Of a stretch of 64,000 bases of DNA, positions 22,572-33,116 are shown one piece after another. The DNA lies in the NCBI GenBank assembly GCA_032717465.1, contig CM064670.1:15272931-15336930 (forward strand). Direction: 5' to 3'. The DNA comes from Coenobita brevimanus (Eukaryota > Arthropoda > Malacostraca > Decapoda > Coenobitidae). The translations under genes were made by a program, and so were the position numbers. Each line of letters begins with the position of its first letter. The first letter of the stretch is position 1. The notes under the pieces are model-generated. The model made no database searches. It was not told the origin of the DNA and was given only the letters and a program-made list of their open reading frames with translations.

Positions 22572-24371
22572 TTAAATTTTTCTATTAAGAATTGACTCGA
22601 AAACTTTTGAAATACAGGACGTTAAAGCAATTGGACGATAGTTGGAGGGTTGGGAGTGGTCACCCTTCTTTGGGACTGGCTGAATGAGAGCAAACTTCCA
22701 GCAAGAAGGAAAGGTACAAGTTGACAGACAAAGGCGAAAGAGTTTGCCTAGGCAGGGTGTAAGCACAGAAGCACAGTTCTTGAGAACAACAGGAGGGACC
22801 CCATCAGGCCCATATGCCTTGTTAGTACTGAGGCCAGTGATGGCAGAAAATACATCAACTGAAGAAATTTTAATGTCAGCCATGAGGAAGTCAGAGGGGA
22901 GAAGTGATGGAGGAACAGCACTGGAATCGTCTAAGGTGGAATTGGAGGAGAAAGTCTGTGCGAAGAGATCTGCTTTATCAGTAGAAGAAATAGCTACAGA
23001 ACCATCAGAGTAGAAAAGAGGAGGGAAGGATGATGAGGTAAAGTTGTTAGAAAGATTTTTGGCAAGGTGCCAGAAGGAGCGGGAAGAATTTGAGTTGGAG
23101 AGTTGAGAGCATTTAGTATGGATGAAATTATTTTTAGTAGAGCGAAGAACAGACTTAGCACGATTCCGGGCAGAAACGTAAAGATGATGTGATTCAGGGG
23201 TGGGTTGGCTCCGGTACCTTTTGTAGGCCTTCTCCTTGTTGCGGACAGCATTAGAACAAGCGTGATTAAACCAAGGCTTTCTTGCGTTAGTCAAAGGATA
23301 TGAGAAAGGAATGTATGCTTCCATGCCCGAGAGAATAACCTCCGTAATGCGCAAGGCACACTCAGATGGCTCACGGCCATGGAAGCAATAATCATTCCAG
23401 GGAAAATCAAAGAAGTACTGCCTGAGGGCCTCCCAGTTCGCGGCTCCAAAATGCCACAGACGACGTTTCCCTGGAGGGTCCACAGGCCGTACCAGAGTGA
23501 TAGGACAGGTTAAGGTAATAAGGTTGTGATCGGAGGAGCCCAACGGAGAGAAAAGATTAACAGAGTAAGCAGAAGGATTAGTTGTGAGGAAGAGGTCAAG
23601 TATGTTGGAGCTCTCTCCAAGGCGGTCAGGGATACGGGTAGGGTGCTGTACAAGCTGCTCTAGGTCATTAAGGATAGAAAAGATGTAGGCTTGTTCACCA
23701 GGTGGATCCGTGAAAGGAGAGGAGAGCCAAAGGTGGTGGTGAACATTGAAATCTCCAAGAATGGAGATTTCAGAGAAAGGAGAAATGGACAGAATGTGTT
23801 CCATCGTAGAAGTAAGATAGTCGAAGAATTTTTGATAGTCAGTAGAATTAGGGGATAAGTAAACAGCACAGATATATTTAGTCAGAGAATGACAGGAAAG
23901 CCGAAGCCAGAGTGTGGAGAATTCAGAAGAATCAAGTTCAGGAACACGAGAGCAAGATAAGTCGTTGCGTATGTATACACAACAGCCACCTTTGGCTTTG
24001 AAATGAGTATAGAGAAAGTAGGAGGATACAGAAAAGGGTTTGCTGTCGGTTGCCTCAGACAGCTGAGTCTCCGTCAGAAAAAGAAGGTGAGGTTTAGAGG
24101 AGGAGAGGTGGTGCTCAACAGAGCGAAAGTTAGATGAAAGGCCACGAATGTTGCAGAAATGAAGAAGAAGAGAGTCAGACAGTGGTTCCAGGCACCTCGA
24201 GTCGTCACCGGGAGAGGGGCAGATGGCGGGGGCATTTATGGTCCCCCCCCCTGGGGACTCCGAGGCTTGATTAGTAGACGCCATTTTTGTTGATTTTTGA
24301 ATAGGAAGTGTAGTGTGTACTGTGCATGTAGTTTGGTGAAGATAGTTAGAGAAATTTGTACTGGAGAGCAT
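22572..24371 (-). CDS. Jockey-D endonuclease / reverse transcriptase (first 599 residues, then broken)
   Basis: A frame of 599 codons. Residues about 90-310 form an APE-type endonuclease that nicks target [26 protein letters not shown] (catalytic Glu), [10 protein letters not shown] and [10 protein letters not shown] (catalytic Asp-His). A linker follows. RT begins near residue 505 with [11 protein letters not shown] and continues to [20 protein letters not shown], where a small indel creates a stop. The polymerase core continues in another frame below 22,560 (GVPQGSVLSP near 22,245, YADDSTLH near 22,160). The protein would have no complete polymerase. The nearest in-frame ATG sits 30 bases inside the 5' end; the MASTN methionine 29 codons later is equally possible. 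Confidence 0.85.
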   Translation of the reverse strand: MLSSTNFSNYLHQTTCTVHTTLPIQKSTKMASTNQASESPGGGTINAPAICPSPGDDSRCLEPLSDSLLLHFCNIRGLSSNFRSVEHHLSSSKPHLLFLTETQLSEATDSKPFSVSSYFLYTHFKAKGGCCVYIRNDLSCSRVPELDSSEFSTLWLRLSCHSLTKYICAVYLSPNSTDYQKFFDYLTSTMEHILSISPFSEISILGDFNVHHHLWLSSPFTDPPGEQAYIFSILNDLEQLVQHPTRIPDRLGESSNILDLFLTTNPSAYSVNLFSPLGSSDHNLITLTCPITLVRPVDPPGKRRLWHFGAANWEALRQYFFDFPWNDYCFHGREPSECALRITEVILSGMEAYIPFSYPLTNARKPWFNHACSNAVRNKEKAYKRYRSQPTPESHHLYVSARNRAKSVLRSTKNNFIHTKCSQLSNSNSSRSFWHLAKNLSNNFTSSSFPPLFYSDGSVAISSTDKADLFAQTFSSNSTLDDSSAVPPSLLPSDFLMADIKISSVDVFSAITGLSTNKAYGPDGVPPVVLKNCASVLTPCLGKLFRLCLSTCTFPSCWKFALIQPVPKKGDHSQPSNYRPIALTSCISKVFESILNRKI

Positions 24372-24555
24372 GCTGGCCTACTCTCTGTGTAACTGAGACA
24401 CTGATTTGGGGAGTATATAGAAAATATGCTTTATAGGTGGCAGTTGACTGTAGTAGGGTTTGTTAGTGTTATGTAAGGTGGATTTCCATGCAAAAAAGAA
24501 CAAAAAAAGCAATGAGAACTTACAAATGAAATCTGAAATATATATATTTTAGCAG

Positions 24556-24701
24556 GATGATGTACCTGCCATTGGATCGCTAAGAGCTGTGAGGGAGGGT
24601 GAGGCCTCTCCACTCACATCTTTCCCAGCTGTCATCCCCACCACAGCCACCACCACCACTGCCAACACTGCTAGCACCACCACAACCACCAACAGGACCA
24701 A
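24556..24701 (+). CDS. Host gene exon: Thr-rich segment of a CaaX protein
   Basis: The acceptor is ATTTTAGCAG before GATGATGTA; the donor is ACCAA before GTAAGTC, a strong match. Exon of 146 bp, in at phase 0 and out at phase 2. It encodes DDVPAIGSLRAVREGEASPL, then a run of Thr with Ala, Asn and Ser. Joined to the next exon it reads NRTKDNNRLVEEE without a frame break. Earlier exons must exist, since there is no initiator here. Low-complexity Thr runs suggest a disordered segment. Family unknown. Confidence 0.65.
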
Positions 24702-25364
24702 GTAAGTCCAGATCATTGTTCTACATTTTTCTGCTATTATCATAGTCTTACATTTTTTTTCTTTCTATCTGTCTAAGAATGAGGTGAAGTAGGATTTAAT
24801 AAACAAGGAATTATCAAGTATGAAAGTTGAGGAACTATGAGTACATACACAGTTGAATTTAATTTTTCAAATGATGCTCTTTTCTTATCATTACATCACA
24901 TTTCTCTCATGGTGTGTATGGTATGCAACCTAATATTAGACTTTAGTATTTTCAGCTTCATCCAGTTGTGTACCTGCAAGAATAAAAGTTTGCCAATTGC
25001 TCCACATTATCTGCCTCATAGTTAGGGCATGTCAGTTAGTTTACTTCCTGATACATCCTGTAAGAAAGAGTCATCTGTGGGCAGAGACACATACTAGGCT
25101 TTTCTCGATATAGAAATATTAGCTAGCAGGGAAAAGTGAGATAAAGATGCAGTGAAATGTTTGGCAAACTTTTGTCCCTGACCATATCTCCATTTCAGCT
25201 GCAGTACAAGGGAATATCCATTTATGAGGTTACTAGAGTTTTTAGGGATGAATGGGGAAAGAGAGCGTGCTTCTTGTATGGCGTAGAACTTCCCATACAA
25301 TAGCTGCTTCTTTCCTCCAGACAAGACATGAACTTAATATCTTGAATTCCTCCAGCCTTTATAC

Positions 25365-25594
25365 TTTCATAGATTTTGGGTGCAGAAGGTGAGAAGTGTT
25401 AATATTGGGGGTGGGGTTGCAAGGGGTAGACCGAGAAAGATGTGGGACGAGGTCATTAAGTGTGACCTCAGGGTTAAGGGACTGCACAGGGAGGCTGCCA
25501 TAGATTGTGCAGCATGGAGAGCCACCATTAGGTGACCAAGGCTGGCACATGCAAGCATGTTGGAGCCTTCAAAAACGAAACAAAACAAAACGAA
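25365..25594 (+). mobile_element. RTE-C LINE 3' fragment in a host intron
   Basis: Colinear with the 3' end of the copy at 9,339-9,720 but in the opposite orientation: GGTAGACCGAGAAAGATGTG (GRPRKMWDEVIKCDLR), AAWRATIR and the tail GGAGCCTTCAAAAACGAAAC followed by AAAC repeats. It is 5'-truncated, and sense to the host gene within the 24,702-26,207 intron. Confidence 0.8.
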
Positions 25595-26207
25595 ACTAGA
25601 TTTATCTAGGAAACGAAGTTTTCTTAGTACCATATTCAGATTTGTTCAGTACTGTATCAGATTTACCCTCGAGGCCAAGTCATTTTTTTCTTTACTTGAC
25701 AGGAGGTCAGATTAATTGCAGTGTATGTAAGGAGGAGTAAATATTGGATTTGGCACTGCTTTTTAAATCAGTAATCACTGGAGTGACTTTCTGGCAGGTG
25801 AAGCACATCTATTGAAAAAAAAAAAAAAAAGTGGAGATGGTTACACTGGTGAAGCAGATCCAGGATTCTGGGGGTCATGAATGGTCAGATTCATTTCATT
25901 GAGCATACTGTTACTGTAATAGCTCTCACTTATTGTACTTTCCCTTTCCTTGCTTTTTGGGTCCTACACCACCCCATCTTTAGGTAAGAAAAAGAGGCCA
26001 GGATGATGATATTACTAAGGAAATTTTGTAACCCTGCCCTTATATTTAGTGAAACCAATGTTAAGCTGGCATCATTGAAAGGAAAATTTTTATTGGTGAG
26101 TATTAAAATACTGTAATAATTTAGGTGACCATGAACTTGTCACAGGAGTCTGTATTACCACTTAGGGTAAAGTGCATTCTTGTTTATCATATTTATTAAA
26201 TTTCCAG

Positions 26208-26386
26208 AGATAATAATCGATTGGTTGAAGAAGAGGAGGAGGAGACCAAGAAGGAGGAGAAAGAGAAGAGGAAAGAAAGAGAAAAGGATAAAAAAGAGCA
26301 TGAGAAGGAGAGGAAAGAAGAAGCTGCACGGGATGTCAGTGAAGAAGAAGATGAGGTGGAGGAAGATCATCATATCCTACCTCCAG
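26208..26386 (+). CDS. Host gene exon: acidic/basic charged segment
   Basis: Acceptor AAATTTCCAG, donor CCTCCAG before GTTGGT. 179 bp, entering at phase 2 and leaving at phase 1, matching both neighbours. It encodes a Glu run, then alternating Lys/Glu/Arg (KKEEKEKRKEREKDKKEHEK), then an acidic stretch and HHILPP. The pattern suggests a single charged alpha helix or a short coiled coil. A frame on the same strand shifted by one base encodes Arg-rich sequence, but lacks compatible splice phases. Function unknown. Confidence 0.72.
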
Positions 26387-26766
26387 GTTGGTTTCATATA
26401 TGAATATATTTGTTGCCTTGTCACAGACTACTGCAAATGTTGATATTGTTGGTGGTGGAGGCGGTGATGGTGTCGTTGTTGTTAGCTCATTTGGACATGA
26501 GCCCAGTGGTCTGCAGGACACAGGCAATAACAGCCATATGCTCCTAGAGATGTTGAGGTAGTAGTAGTAGTTGTTCCTTAGGCAGTCTGGCCGAACAGCC
26601 CCGAGTCCTAAGGAAGGCCATGGCCGAGACCGGGCCTTTACACAGAGCTCTCAAGGAGTGTATGTTGTGTTGTTGACATAGGTGATTGTGTGCAATGCAG
26701 TCTTCCATAATGTGCTTAATAGTATGGGGTGCTGTGTTACATTTTGGACAGGCATCAGTGACGGAG

Positions 26767-27412
26767 TCATCCAGCCTCTTCTGGTAACTTAAGAGGCCAG
26801 GTGGACCCTGTCCTCATGAGGGAGACAGGATTCAGAAGGGTGGATATCAGGAGGCCGTGCATGCACCTGTGTGTTGTCTTTAAGTGACTGAATTTATTTG
26901 AGTATGGATATGCTTCTAGATGCTGGTCTGTGGTGGGCGAGGGGGGAGAGATGACAGTATTTGTGTACGATATCATGTGCTGGGTGTTGTTCTGATGTTC
27001 CTTGGTGTGTGTGGATGTGCTGCCTTGTAGTGTAGTGGATGTTGTGGGTTTGTGGAGGCTGCTGCAAGAATTTGGGTGCCTCTCATGTCTAGGTGATCCT
27101 AGACTTTGAGGACTTTGGTTTCTTGATGTAGGTGGTCTCTGGGTGTAGTAGCTGTGCAGCCTGTGATTATTTTTAGAGCCTTGTTCTGTATGGTCTGTAG
27201 AGTGTTGTAGTGTGTTTTAGTGAGGTTAGGAGTCCAAACAGGGCATGCATAATTCATCACTGAACGTATATATTGTTTGTATACTGTGGTGGTGGTTTCT
27301 TTGTTGTCCAAATGTTGTATGGGCAAGTGACTTCAGTCTGGTGTTATATTATTTTTAATGTTTGTGATGTGTTGTTTAAATGACATTGATGTATTGTATG
27401 TTACACCAAGGG

Positions 27413-27472
<60 letters not shown>

Positions 27473-28960
27473 TAGGGGAGTGTTGTTTATGGTGAGGTGT
27501 GGAATGTGACTGTGTTCGGCTGTCCAGTTTGTGAGAAGGGTCACTGTAGATTTGGCTGGGGCTATTTTGAGCCCGTTTGTGGTGAACCATTCGTGTAGTG
27601 TGTTGAGGTAAGGTTGGAGGATGTGTGCAGGTGTGTTTGCATTTTGGTGTGTACATGTAAGTGTTATGTCATCTGCATAGGAAGCTATGTGTATCTGTGG
27701 GGTGTGCGTATGTCAGAGTAGGGGACAAAACAGATCCTTGGGGGATGCCATTTGTGAAGTTTCTGATGTCCGAAGACTGACCGACAAATGTTACATGTGC
27801 ACGTCTGCCTGCTAAGTAGTTTGCCAGCCATCTTATTGTGTTATGTGCATTTTTGTGTTGAATGTTTTGTTTGTGAGGTTGTGGTGGGAGATGGCATCAA
27901 AAGCTTTGCTAATGTCTAGTGTGACTAGGAGTGTTCTGTGTGGTGGCCTAGCTGATTTCATGCCATCAAAAACTCTCTGTGTAAGGCCTGTAAGAATAGC
28001 GTTTGTGGAGTGTTGCAGCCTTAAGCCATGTTGTGATGGGGCTAGGGGGATGTGAGGTGTAACTAGTTGTAGTACCAGTCGTTCAGTGACTTTAGTGGGA
28101 GTGCAGAGGAGTGTGATGGGGTGGTGTGAGGAAGGTAATGTGGGGTCTTTGTTGGGTTTATGGATTGTGATGATAATGCCATGCTTCCAGATGTTGGGTA
28201 TTATGTTGTGTGAGTAGCTGTAGTTTGATATGTTGGTGAGTTCTCGTATGCCTTGTGGTCCAAGGTGTTTAAGGTGAATGTTGCTTATGTTGTCTGGTCC
28301 ACAGGCAGATGAGTGTTTAAGGTTGCTAGTGATATGCTTCGTCTGGTTGTAAGTGAAAGGTGCGTAGTCTGGGTCTGTGGGGAACTGTCTCTTATGGCAG
28401 ATGATATGTCGGTCGTCACAATGGGGGTTTAGATGGCTGACATGTGAAAAGTGATTGATGAGAGTGTTTGCTTGTTGTTTGTTGGAATGTATGGTGTCTG
28501 TTATTGTGATGGCAGTGTGTGATTATGTAGTGTTGCTGTTGGAGAGTGTGATGCTGTTTAGTGTTTTGTAGAGTTTGCTGGTGTTTGTTTTGTGGTCAGG
28601 TGTTTGGAGATAATTATTCCATTTTAATGTTTGCTCTTCTGATATTTTATTGTTTATTTGAGTGTTGAGTTCTTGTGTTTGTTGTATGGTGTCTTGTGTA
28701 TGGGGTGTTGGGGAGCGTCAAAATGTGTCCCGTTGAATGATGAGGCCTTGAATTTCTGGTGTGAAGTTGGGGTTGGTGTGAAGTTGGGGTTGTGTCTCTT
28801 TCTGTTGCCTCTAGGGATGTGTCTTTTGTCTGCATTTTGTATAATTGTATTGACAGTGTGCACAGCGGTGTTGATGTTTGTGATGGATGTACTGTTAAAT
28901 GTTTCAAAATGTTGTTTGTTTAGTTGTGAAGGTATCCCAGTTGGCTCTCTTATAATTAGT
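26767..28960 (-). pseudogene. LINE-F reverse transcriptase region (frameshifted)
   Basis: Reading continues with RTHTLIIREPTG just past the SINE, then a linker and RT blocks in several frames: DISKAFDAISHHNLTNK, FTNGIPQGSVLSP, IASYADDITLTCTH and ALKIITGC with YKQYIRSVMNYACPVWTP near 27,240. A GT/CA microsatellite of about 56 bp (27,415-27,471) has expanded inside the coding region between the YADD block and KTLGVTY. The polymerase is therefore broken. Confidence 0.75.
27415..27471. repeat. (GT)n microsatellite inside LINE-F RT
   Basis: About 28 GT units interrupt LINE-F coding sequence. Confidence 0.95.
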
Positions 28961-28970
28961 GTATGTGTTC

Positions 28971-29408
28971 TTTTCTTCCATTCTCTTCTTTCTGTCTTTC
29001 CTTCATTCTTTCCTTGTTCTTCTGCCTACGGGTGACTTTACACTCACTCTTCTGTCGTTCTTTCCTTCGTTATTTCCACATCCTTCAGCCTGTGGATGAT
29101 CCTACTCTGAGTGACAAGCCAAATGGTTTCCTGTGCACCAGGAAACCATTTACTACTCTGGGTGGTAACCATATAACCAATTTTTGGCACCTGGTGGTTT
29201 AGTGGGTAATTATTGCGCTCCAATCGGATTGAGTCGATGAAGGTTTATATCCAAGGGATGGTTGGGGTTGATTGCTCATGTAATGCCACTCAGGTATGAG
29301 TGAGGCTGGTCACTCTCATCTTAAATGTCTTGACCAACTGCCTAGACCCGGGCTCCTACGCTCCTCATGGGGCAATGTAGGATTGGATGATGGATGAATG
29401 GATGGATG
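28971..29408 (+). mobile_element. SINE-alpha copy 1, nested in LINE-F
   Basis: Starts in the CT-rich segment, then GAGTGACAAGCCAAATGGTT, GGTAACCATATAACC, and a tRNA-like part: box A-like TGGTTTAGTGGGTAA and box B-like AGGTTTATATCC. The 3' body reads GGTTGGGGTTGATTGCTCAT through GGGGCAATGTAGGATTGGAT, then ATGG repeats. Head is missing. The LINE-F sequence resumes directly on both sides. Confidence 0.8.
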
Positions 29409-29987
29409 TGTCTGTGGCCAGGTGGGGTGATTCTGGTTTTAGTAGTGATGATGATTGGGAGGTGATCAGATCCAAGGATTTTGACCACTCTCCAGGATGT
29501 TGTAGGGGCAAAGTTTGGGGAGCAAAAGGTGTTGTCTGGGGATGGGAGGAAGAGGGCTTGGTGTGGGATATGGGTATGTTGATGGAGATTGTTCAGTATG
29601 AAAAGATGATCTGTTTGGGGTTGTAGTACCAGCTGTCTGTCTGTGTCAGGGTTGTTGACATGCCAGGGCGCCGCCTTGGCGTTGAAATCACCACCCAGGA
29701 TGATGTTGGGTATGTTAGTGATGTGGTGTATTTGTGGAGAGTAATTGTGTGGTACTGTGTGGGACAGTCGGGGGGGAATATATATGTTGGCGATTGTTAT
29801 ATGTGATTTGTTACCAGTGCATATTTTAATTGATTGTATTTCAGTTGTGGTGTCATGTGGGAGGAGAAGTGACTTTGTGTGTGCACTGGTATCTGGAAAG
29901 TTGATGGCTTTGTATACCAGGGTGATGAGTCCACCGCCACCGCTGTCGGCCAGGTCTTGTTGAATGGTGGTGAAATTATGAAATGTA
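29409..29987 (-). pseudogene. LINE-F endonuclease, second half
   Basis: Continues the endonuclease after the SINE: FHNFTTIQQDLADSGGGGLI, HITIANIYIPP, IILGGDFNAKAAPWH (catalytic Asp/Asn), and SDHLPIIITTKTRITPPGHRH (Asp-His pair) before the second SINE. These are the standard motifs of APE-type endonucleases, which nick the target for reverse transcription. The frame is open across this part; it is separated from the first half only by the SINE. Confidence 0.82.
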
Positions 29988-30486
29988 GTGGTAGGTGGGG
30001 GCGCTCGCCATCCACTCACTCGATGAAGTGTTGCTCTCGGGTGTCTGCCCTTTCCTCTCCTCGATCGTTCTTTCCTTCCATCCTCTTCTGTCTTTCTTTC
30101 CTTCATTTCTTCTGCCTTTGAGTGACTTTACACTCTTTCTTCTTTCCTTCATTCATTCTTCTTCTGCCTGCGGGTGACTCTACACAGAGTGACTAGCCAA
30201 ATGGGTTCCTGTACACCAGGAAACCATTTACTGTGCTGGATGGTAACCATATAACCAAATTTTGGCGCCTGGTGGTTTAGTGAGTAACTATGGCACTCCA
30301 GTCGGATTGAGCCGGTGAAGGTTTGTATCCAAGGGGTGGTTGGGGTTTATTGCTCACGTAATGCCACTCAAGGATGAGTGAGGCTGGTCACTCTCATCTT
30401 AAATGTCAGGACCAACTTGCCTAGCCCCGGGCTCCTATGCTCCTTATGGGGCAACTTAGGATTGGATGATGGATGGATGGATGGAT
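29988..30486 (+). mobile_element. SINE-alpha copy 2, longest copy, nested in LINE-F endonuclease
   Basis: Full-looking copy: head GTGGTAGGTGGGGGCGCTCG, CCATCCACTCACTCGATGAAG, CT-rich part, GTTCCTGTACACCAGGAAAC (a short inverted repeat), GGTAACCATATAACC, tRNA-like boxes (TGGTTTAGTGAGTAA; AGGTTTGTATCC), body ending GGGGCAACTTAGGATTGGAT and an ATGG tail. It splits LINE-F after HRTQKTL. Internal pol III-type boxes suggest a tRNA-related SINE, though the boxes lie in the middle rather than at the 5' end. Confidence 0.82.
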
Positions 30487-31053
30487 AAGTGTTTTTTGTG
30501 TTCTGTGTAGTTTTGTTTCTTGTAAGATAGCAGTGTGTATGTTTTGTTGTTTGATGATTTGTGTGAGTTCTTGTTTTTTGGTGTTTATGCCATCTATATT
30601 TAATTGAAGGATGTTTATGTTGTGTGTGCGATGTGTGTTGGCTGCTACAGCATGGGGGGGGAGGTGTTGGTGTGGGTGGGGGGTAGGAGAAGGTTGTGAT
30701 GGAGGTAAGGGTTGGGGTGAAATGGGAGGGGTTGGGGGATTGGATGGTGTGGGAAGGATCAGTGGGTTTGGCTGAGAAGGTGTGGAGGAAGTAGGAGTAG
30801 GGTTGGTGGGGGGGTTAGTGAGTGAGGGGAAGGAGCATAAGGAGCAGGTCCAGGTGTTTGTGTAATGTTTTCTGGATGCAAGTGTTGTGCAGGTGTAATG
30901 GGTCCAGTTCTTGGAAGATTTGCACTGAACTGAACTCTTTGTCTGTCGGCTCGACGTGATAGGTTTTGAGCATGTTGGACGTGTGTATTTGTTGATGGGT
31001 CCTGGGTTGCTCTCAATGTCCCCGGCTAGAAGACGTTGTCGAGAAATGACCAC
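30421..31053 (-). pseudogene. LINE-F: 2A-like motif, PHD-like finger and endonuclease start
   Basis: About 190 codons of LINE-F sequence. LLAGDIESNPGP lies at 30,997-31,032. The finger follows: RPTCSKP (first Cys changed to Arg; copy 1 has CPTC), VQCKSSKNWTHYTC and WTCSLC, giving a C-x2-C, C-x2-x, H-x2-C, C-x2-C PHD-like order. A Pro/Thr/Ser-rich linker leads to the endonuclease start NINILQLNIDGINTKK and AILQETKL (catalytic Glu). A SINE then interrupts the frame after HRTQKTL. Upstream, TGA and TAA break the leader that is open in copy 1. Confidence 0.78.
30997..31032 (-). other. 2A-like ribosome-skipping motif (copy 2)
   Basis: Encodes LLAGDIESNPGP, identical to copy 1 at the protein level despite silent DNA changes, although the leader upstream is broken by stops. 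Confidence 0.85.
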
Positions 31054-31866
31054 CGGGGAGTCATTTCTCGGTGTAGAAAAAATGGTGTTGTTTTATGTGT
31101 TGTGCTGAGAGGTGTGGTACTTGCCCGGGCGACCGAAGCCATTCCCAGGTTCTCAGGCCCCATGAGGGGCCAGGGGAGTTTGTGGTGGTTTGGCCCCCAT
31201 GCTGTCCTGCTCTTCTACTTTGAGAGCCACTGGGGGGTAGATCCATGGTGAAGATGCCACCGCTTCAGGTCCAGATGTTGAGGTTATATTGCCTAGTGTC
31301 AGAGGTAGATAAGTAAGTGTTTTGTGGTGTAGGTGTTGTATTACAGTGGGGGGGGGAAGAATGGATTGTTTGCAGGTTGTATTTTGTGTTGACATGAAAG
31401 CAGAGAAAAGTGATGGCCATATAATAGTCTGGGTAGAGTAACTCTTGGAAGGGCAGTGTCTGTTTGATTAATATCTAATGAGGGTTCATGAAGGATGCCG
31501 TTTGGCTGTGGAAGTGTGGACTGTTGATTTATTGCTGTGTTTCTATACAGTAGACATGTCTAGTGTATTCAGATGCTAAAACTACTGAATATTCCCAATG
31601 AGCCCTGCTTATTAAACCCTTTTACCTGCAAGGATGACACCTTTTCATGGTGGCACCAATATACTGGTAACCGGTCAGCTTGGCTGCCTGGTCGTATGAC
31701 AGCTTTCGTCTGTGTGTTGCCTGAAAGAGGATGGTGGACTGCAGGGGGGGAGGGGAGCTTTGGCCTGCAGTCCACCATGTTCATGTTCAGATGAGCTCAG
31801 CATTGCAGCAGTTCTGCCACTAACCTTGTGGGCATTGGCATACTGTTGTTCCTCATTTAAAGTTGT

Positions 31867-32062
31867 TTAACCCGTGGATTGCGAGCCACAGCTCAGGCTG
31901 GGAAGTGTCCCATTGTGAGCCACAGCTCAGGCTGTGCTGGCCGTGCATCACCTCTAACTACTCCATCCCTACACAAACTTACGCATGGGGCTATGCAAAG
32001 ACAGAGAGAGAGAGATTTATTTCTTTTCACCAGATGATGCCCTGGATGTTTATCTCCAAGTT

Positions 32063-32095
<33 letters not shown>

Positions 32096-32317
32096 TAAAA
32101 AAAAAAAACGTTTTTCACTATTCCCCTTCGCAAACTTATGCATGGCCCAACGCAAAGATAGAGAGAGAGAGAGATTATTTTCTTTTTCACCAGATGATGC
32201 CGTGGATGTTTATCTTCAAGTTTATAATAAACAAAAACTTAAAAAAAATACTTTTCTTCATTTTTTGCACACCAAGGGGTGGGATGAAAAAAGGTAATTG
32301 CTCAATCCACTGGTTAA
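31867..32317. mobile_element. TTAA-flanked element with internal duplication
   Basis: TTAA at 31,867-31,870 and 32,314-32,317. Ends: left CCCGTGGATTGCGAGCC, right (reversed) CCAGTGGATTGAGCAAT, 11 of the first 13 bases equal. Inside, a block from ACTTACGCATGGGGC to CAAGTTTATAATAA is repeated about 150 bp later. Contains an AAT microsatellite at 32,066-32,096. Non-coding, in the last host intron. Confidence 0.65.
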
Positions 32318-32550
32318 TTATTAAGTTTGTAATGAAATAATACCTTTTCTTCACTTGAAGTTGCAAATAATTTGTTATCAAGATATTCTGAAGTCAGAAG
32401 TGGATGTTTAATAAACGTGTAACTCCTCGATCATGAACCAGAAGCATGTACTGGTATTACTTACAGAAGTAGCATTATCCTTATACACATGGTAGATTTT
32501 CGTTAGGATCTGACTGTACTGTACTATATTACATGTATTGTGTATTTCAG

Positions 32551-33116
32551 CTGGGATACCTAAAAAAGAGAAAGAACTAGTGGTGAGATCAGGGAGTATT
32601 AGCAGTAGCTTGAAGAGAAGCAGTAAGCCAGAAGTATGTCCCAAGAGTCCTGATGATGTTAAAACTGAGGAACATAGCTCAACCCCTCCCATCCCACCTC
32701 CACGTAGCACCTCCACCACACGCCAGGAGGTGATTGCAGCAGGGGTCAAGAACACACCAAGTGGGGGTGGGAGCGGGATGGTGACGCACAGTGGGGAGGG
32801 TGGGAGCAAGATAGACATTCATGTTACAGTGACAGTTAACCCATTCTCCCCTGGAACTCTGGCTGACTTAAAGAAGCAACGTGCCTTATCCCGTGCCTCT
32901 CAGAGCTCTTATACCCTAGCCCCAGCCTCTAGTACCTACTCCTTAAGTGGTCCGGAGTATGACACGGGTTCGGAATTTACCGCCTCTTCTGTGCGTGTGG
33001 ACACAGTATCCTACCGTCCTCCATCCTCACCCTCGCTTTCACCTCGTAAGTTCTGTGGGGATCCAGCTGAGGTCATTGGTGGTGTTGATGCTCGCTCATG
33101 TTGCACCATCATGTAA
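32551..33116 (+). CDS. Host gene last exon: Ser/Pro-rich protein ending in a CaaX box (CTIM)
   Basis: Acceptor TGTATTTCAG; the phase-1 entry completes the codon begun at 26,386, giving PPAGIPKKEKELV. 188 codons including the stop. Content: Ser- and Lys-rich start, a Pro run (STPPIPPPRSTSTTRQ), Gly-rich stretch, a more conserved-looking block KIDIHVTVTVNPFSPGTLAD, then Ser/Tyr-rich sequence and the end GGVDARSCCTIM. C-T-I-M fits CaaX with X=Met, which usually directs farnesylation; the Cys before it could be palmitoylated. So the protein is probably anchored to a membrane. The three exons give 296 residues so far. I do not recognise the family. CaaX use is inferred from the motif. Confidence 0.78.

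Larger units (their letters stand above)
21211..24404 (-). mobile_element. Jockey-D LINE copy 2, near full length
   Basis: Minus-strand element from a 5' end at 24,404 (CAGTGTCTCAGTTACACAGA, shared with copy 1) to a poly(A) tail of about 28 bases at 21,211-21,238. It is the best preserved copy. A short frame disturbance near 22,575 (an inserted stop after SILNRK) and a few later shifts break pol. It lies antisense to the host gene, upstream of the exon at 24,556. Confidence 0.92.
26560..31272 (-). mobile_element. LINE-F copy 2: full-length 2A-bearing non-LTR element
   Basis: Flanked by AGATGTTGAGGT at 26,548-26,559 and 31,273-31,284, a 12-bp target duplication, so both ends are fixed. The 5' end equals that of copy 1. 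Sense order: leader, 2A-like motif, PHD-like finger, APE endonuclease (split by a SINE), second SINE, linker, reverse transcriptase (LDISKAFDAI near 27,910; NGIPQGSVLSP near 27,740; YADDITL near 27,675), KTLGVTYNTSMSF (about 27,400) and a C-terminal block. It ends in ACT repeats. Removing the SINEs leaves about 3.8 kb. It is antisense within the host intron and has stops and shifts. The clade looks like the I/Ingi/Jockey group; not settled. Confidence 0.85.

Noticed and set aside
22684..23013. Plus-strand 109-codon frame opposite the Jockey-D gene
   Set aside because: It is antisense to a clear endonuclease/RT frame and has no recognisable protein features of its own.
26180..26443. Arg/Lys-rich protein in the frame next to the host exon
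   Set aside because: It is the shifted reading of the Glu/Lys codon run. Only the 26,208-26,386 frame fits the flanking splice phases.
30997..31032. Endogenous virus fragment, because of the 2A-like motif
   Set aside because: The motif is followed by a LINE finger, an APE endonuclease and a non-LTR RT within a 12-bp target duplication; no capsid or viral polymerase features were seen.
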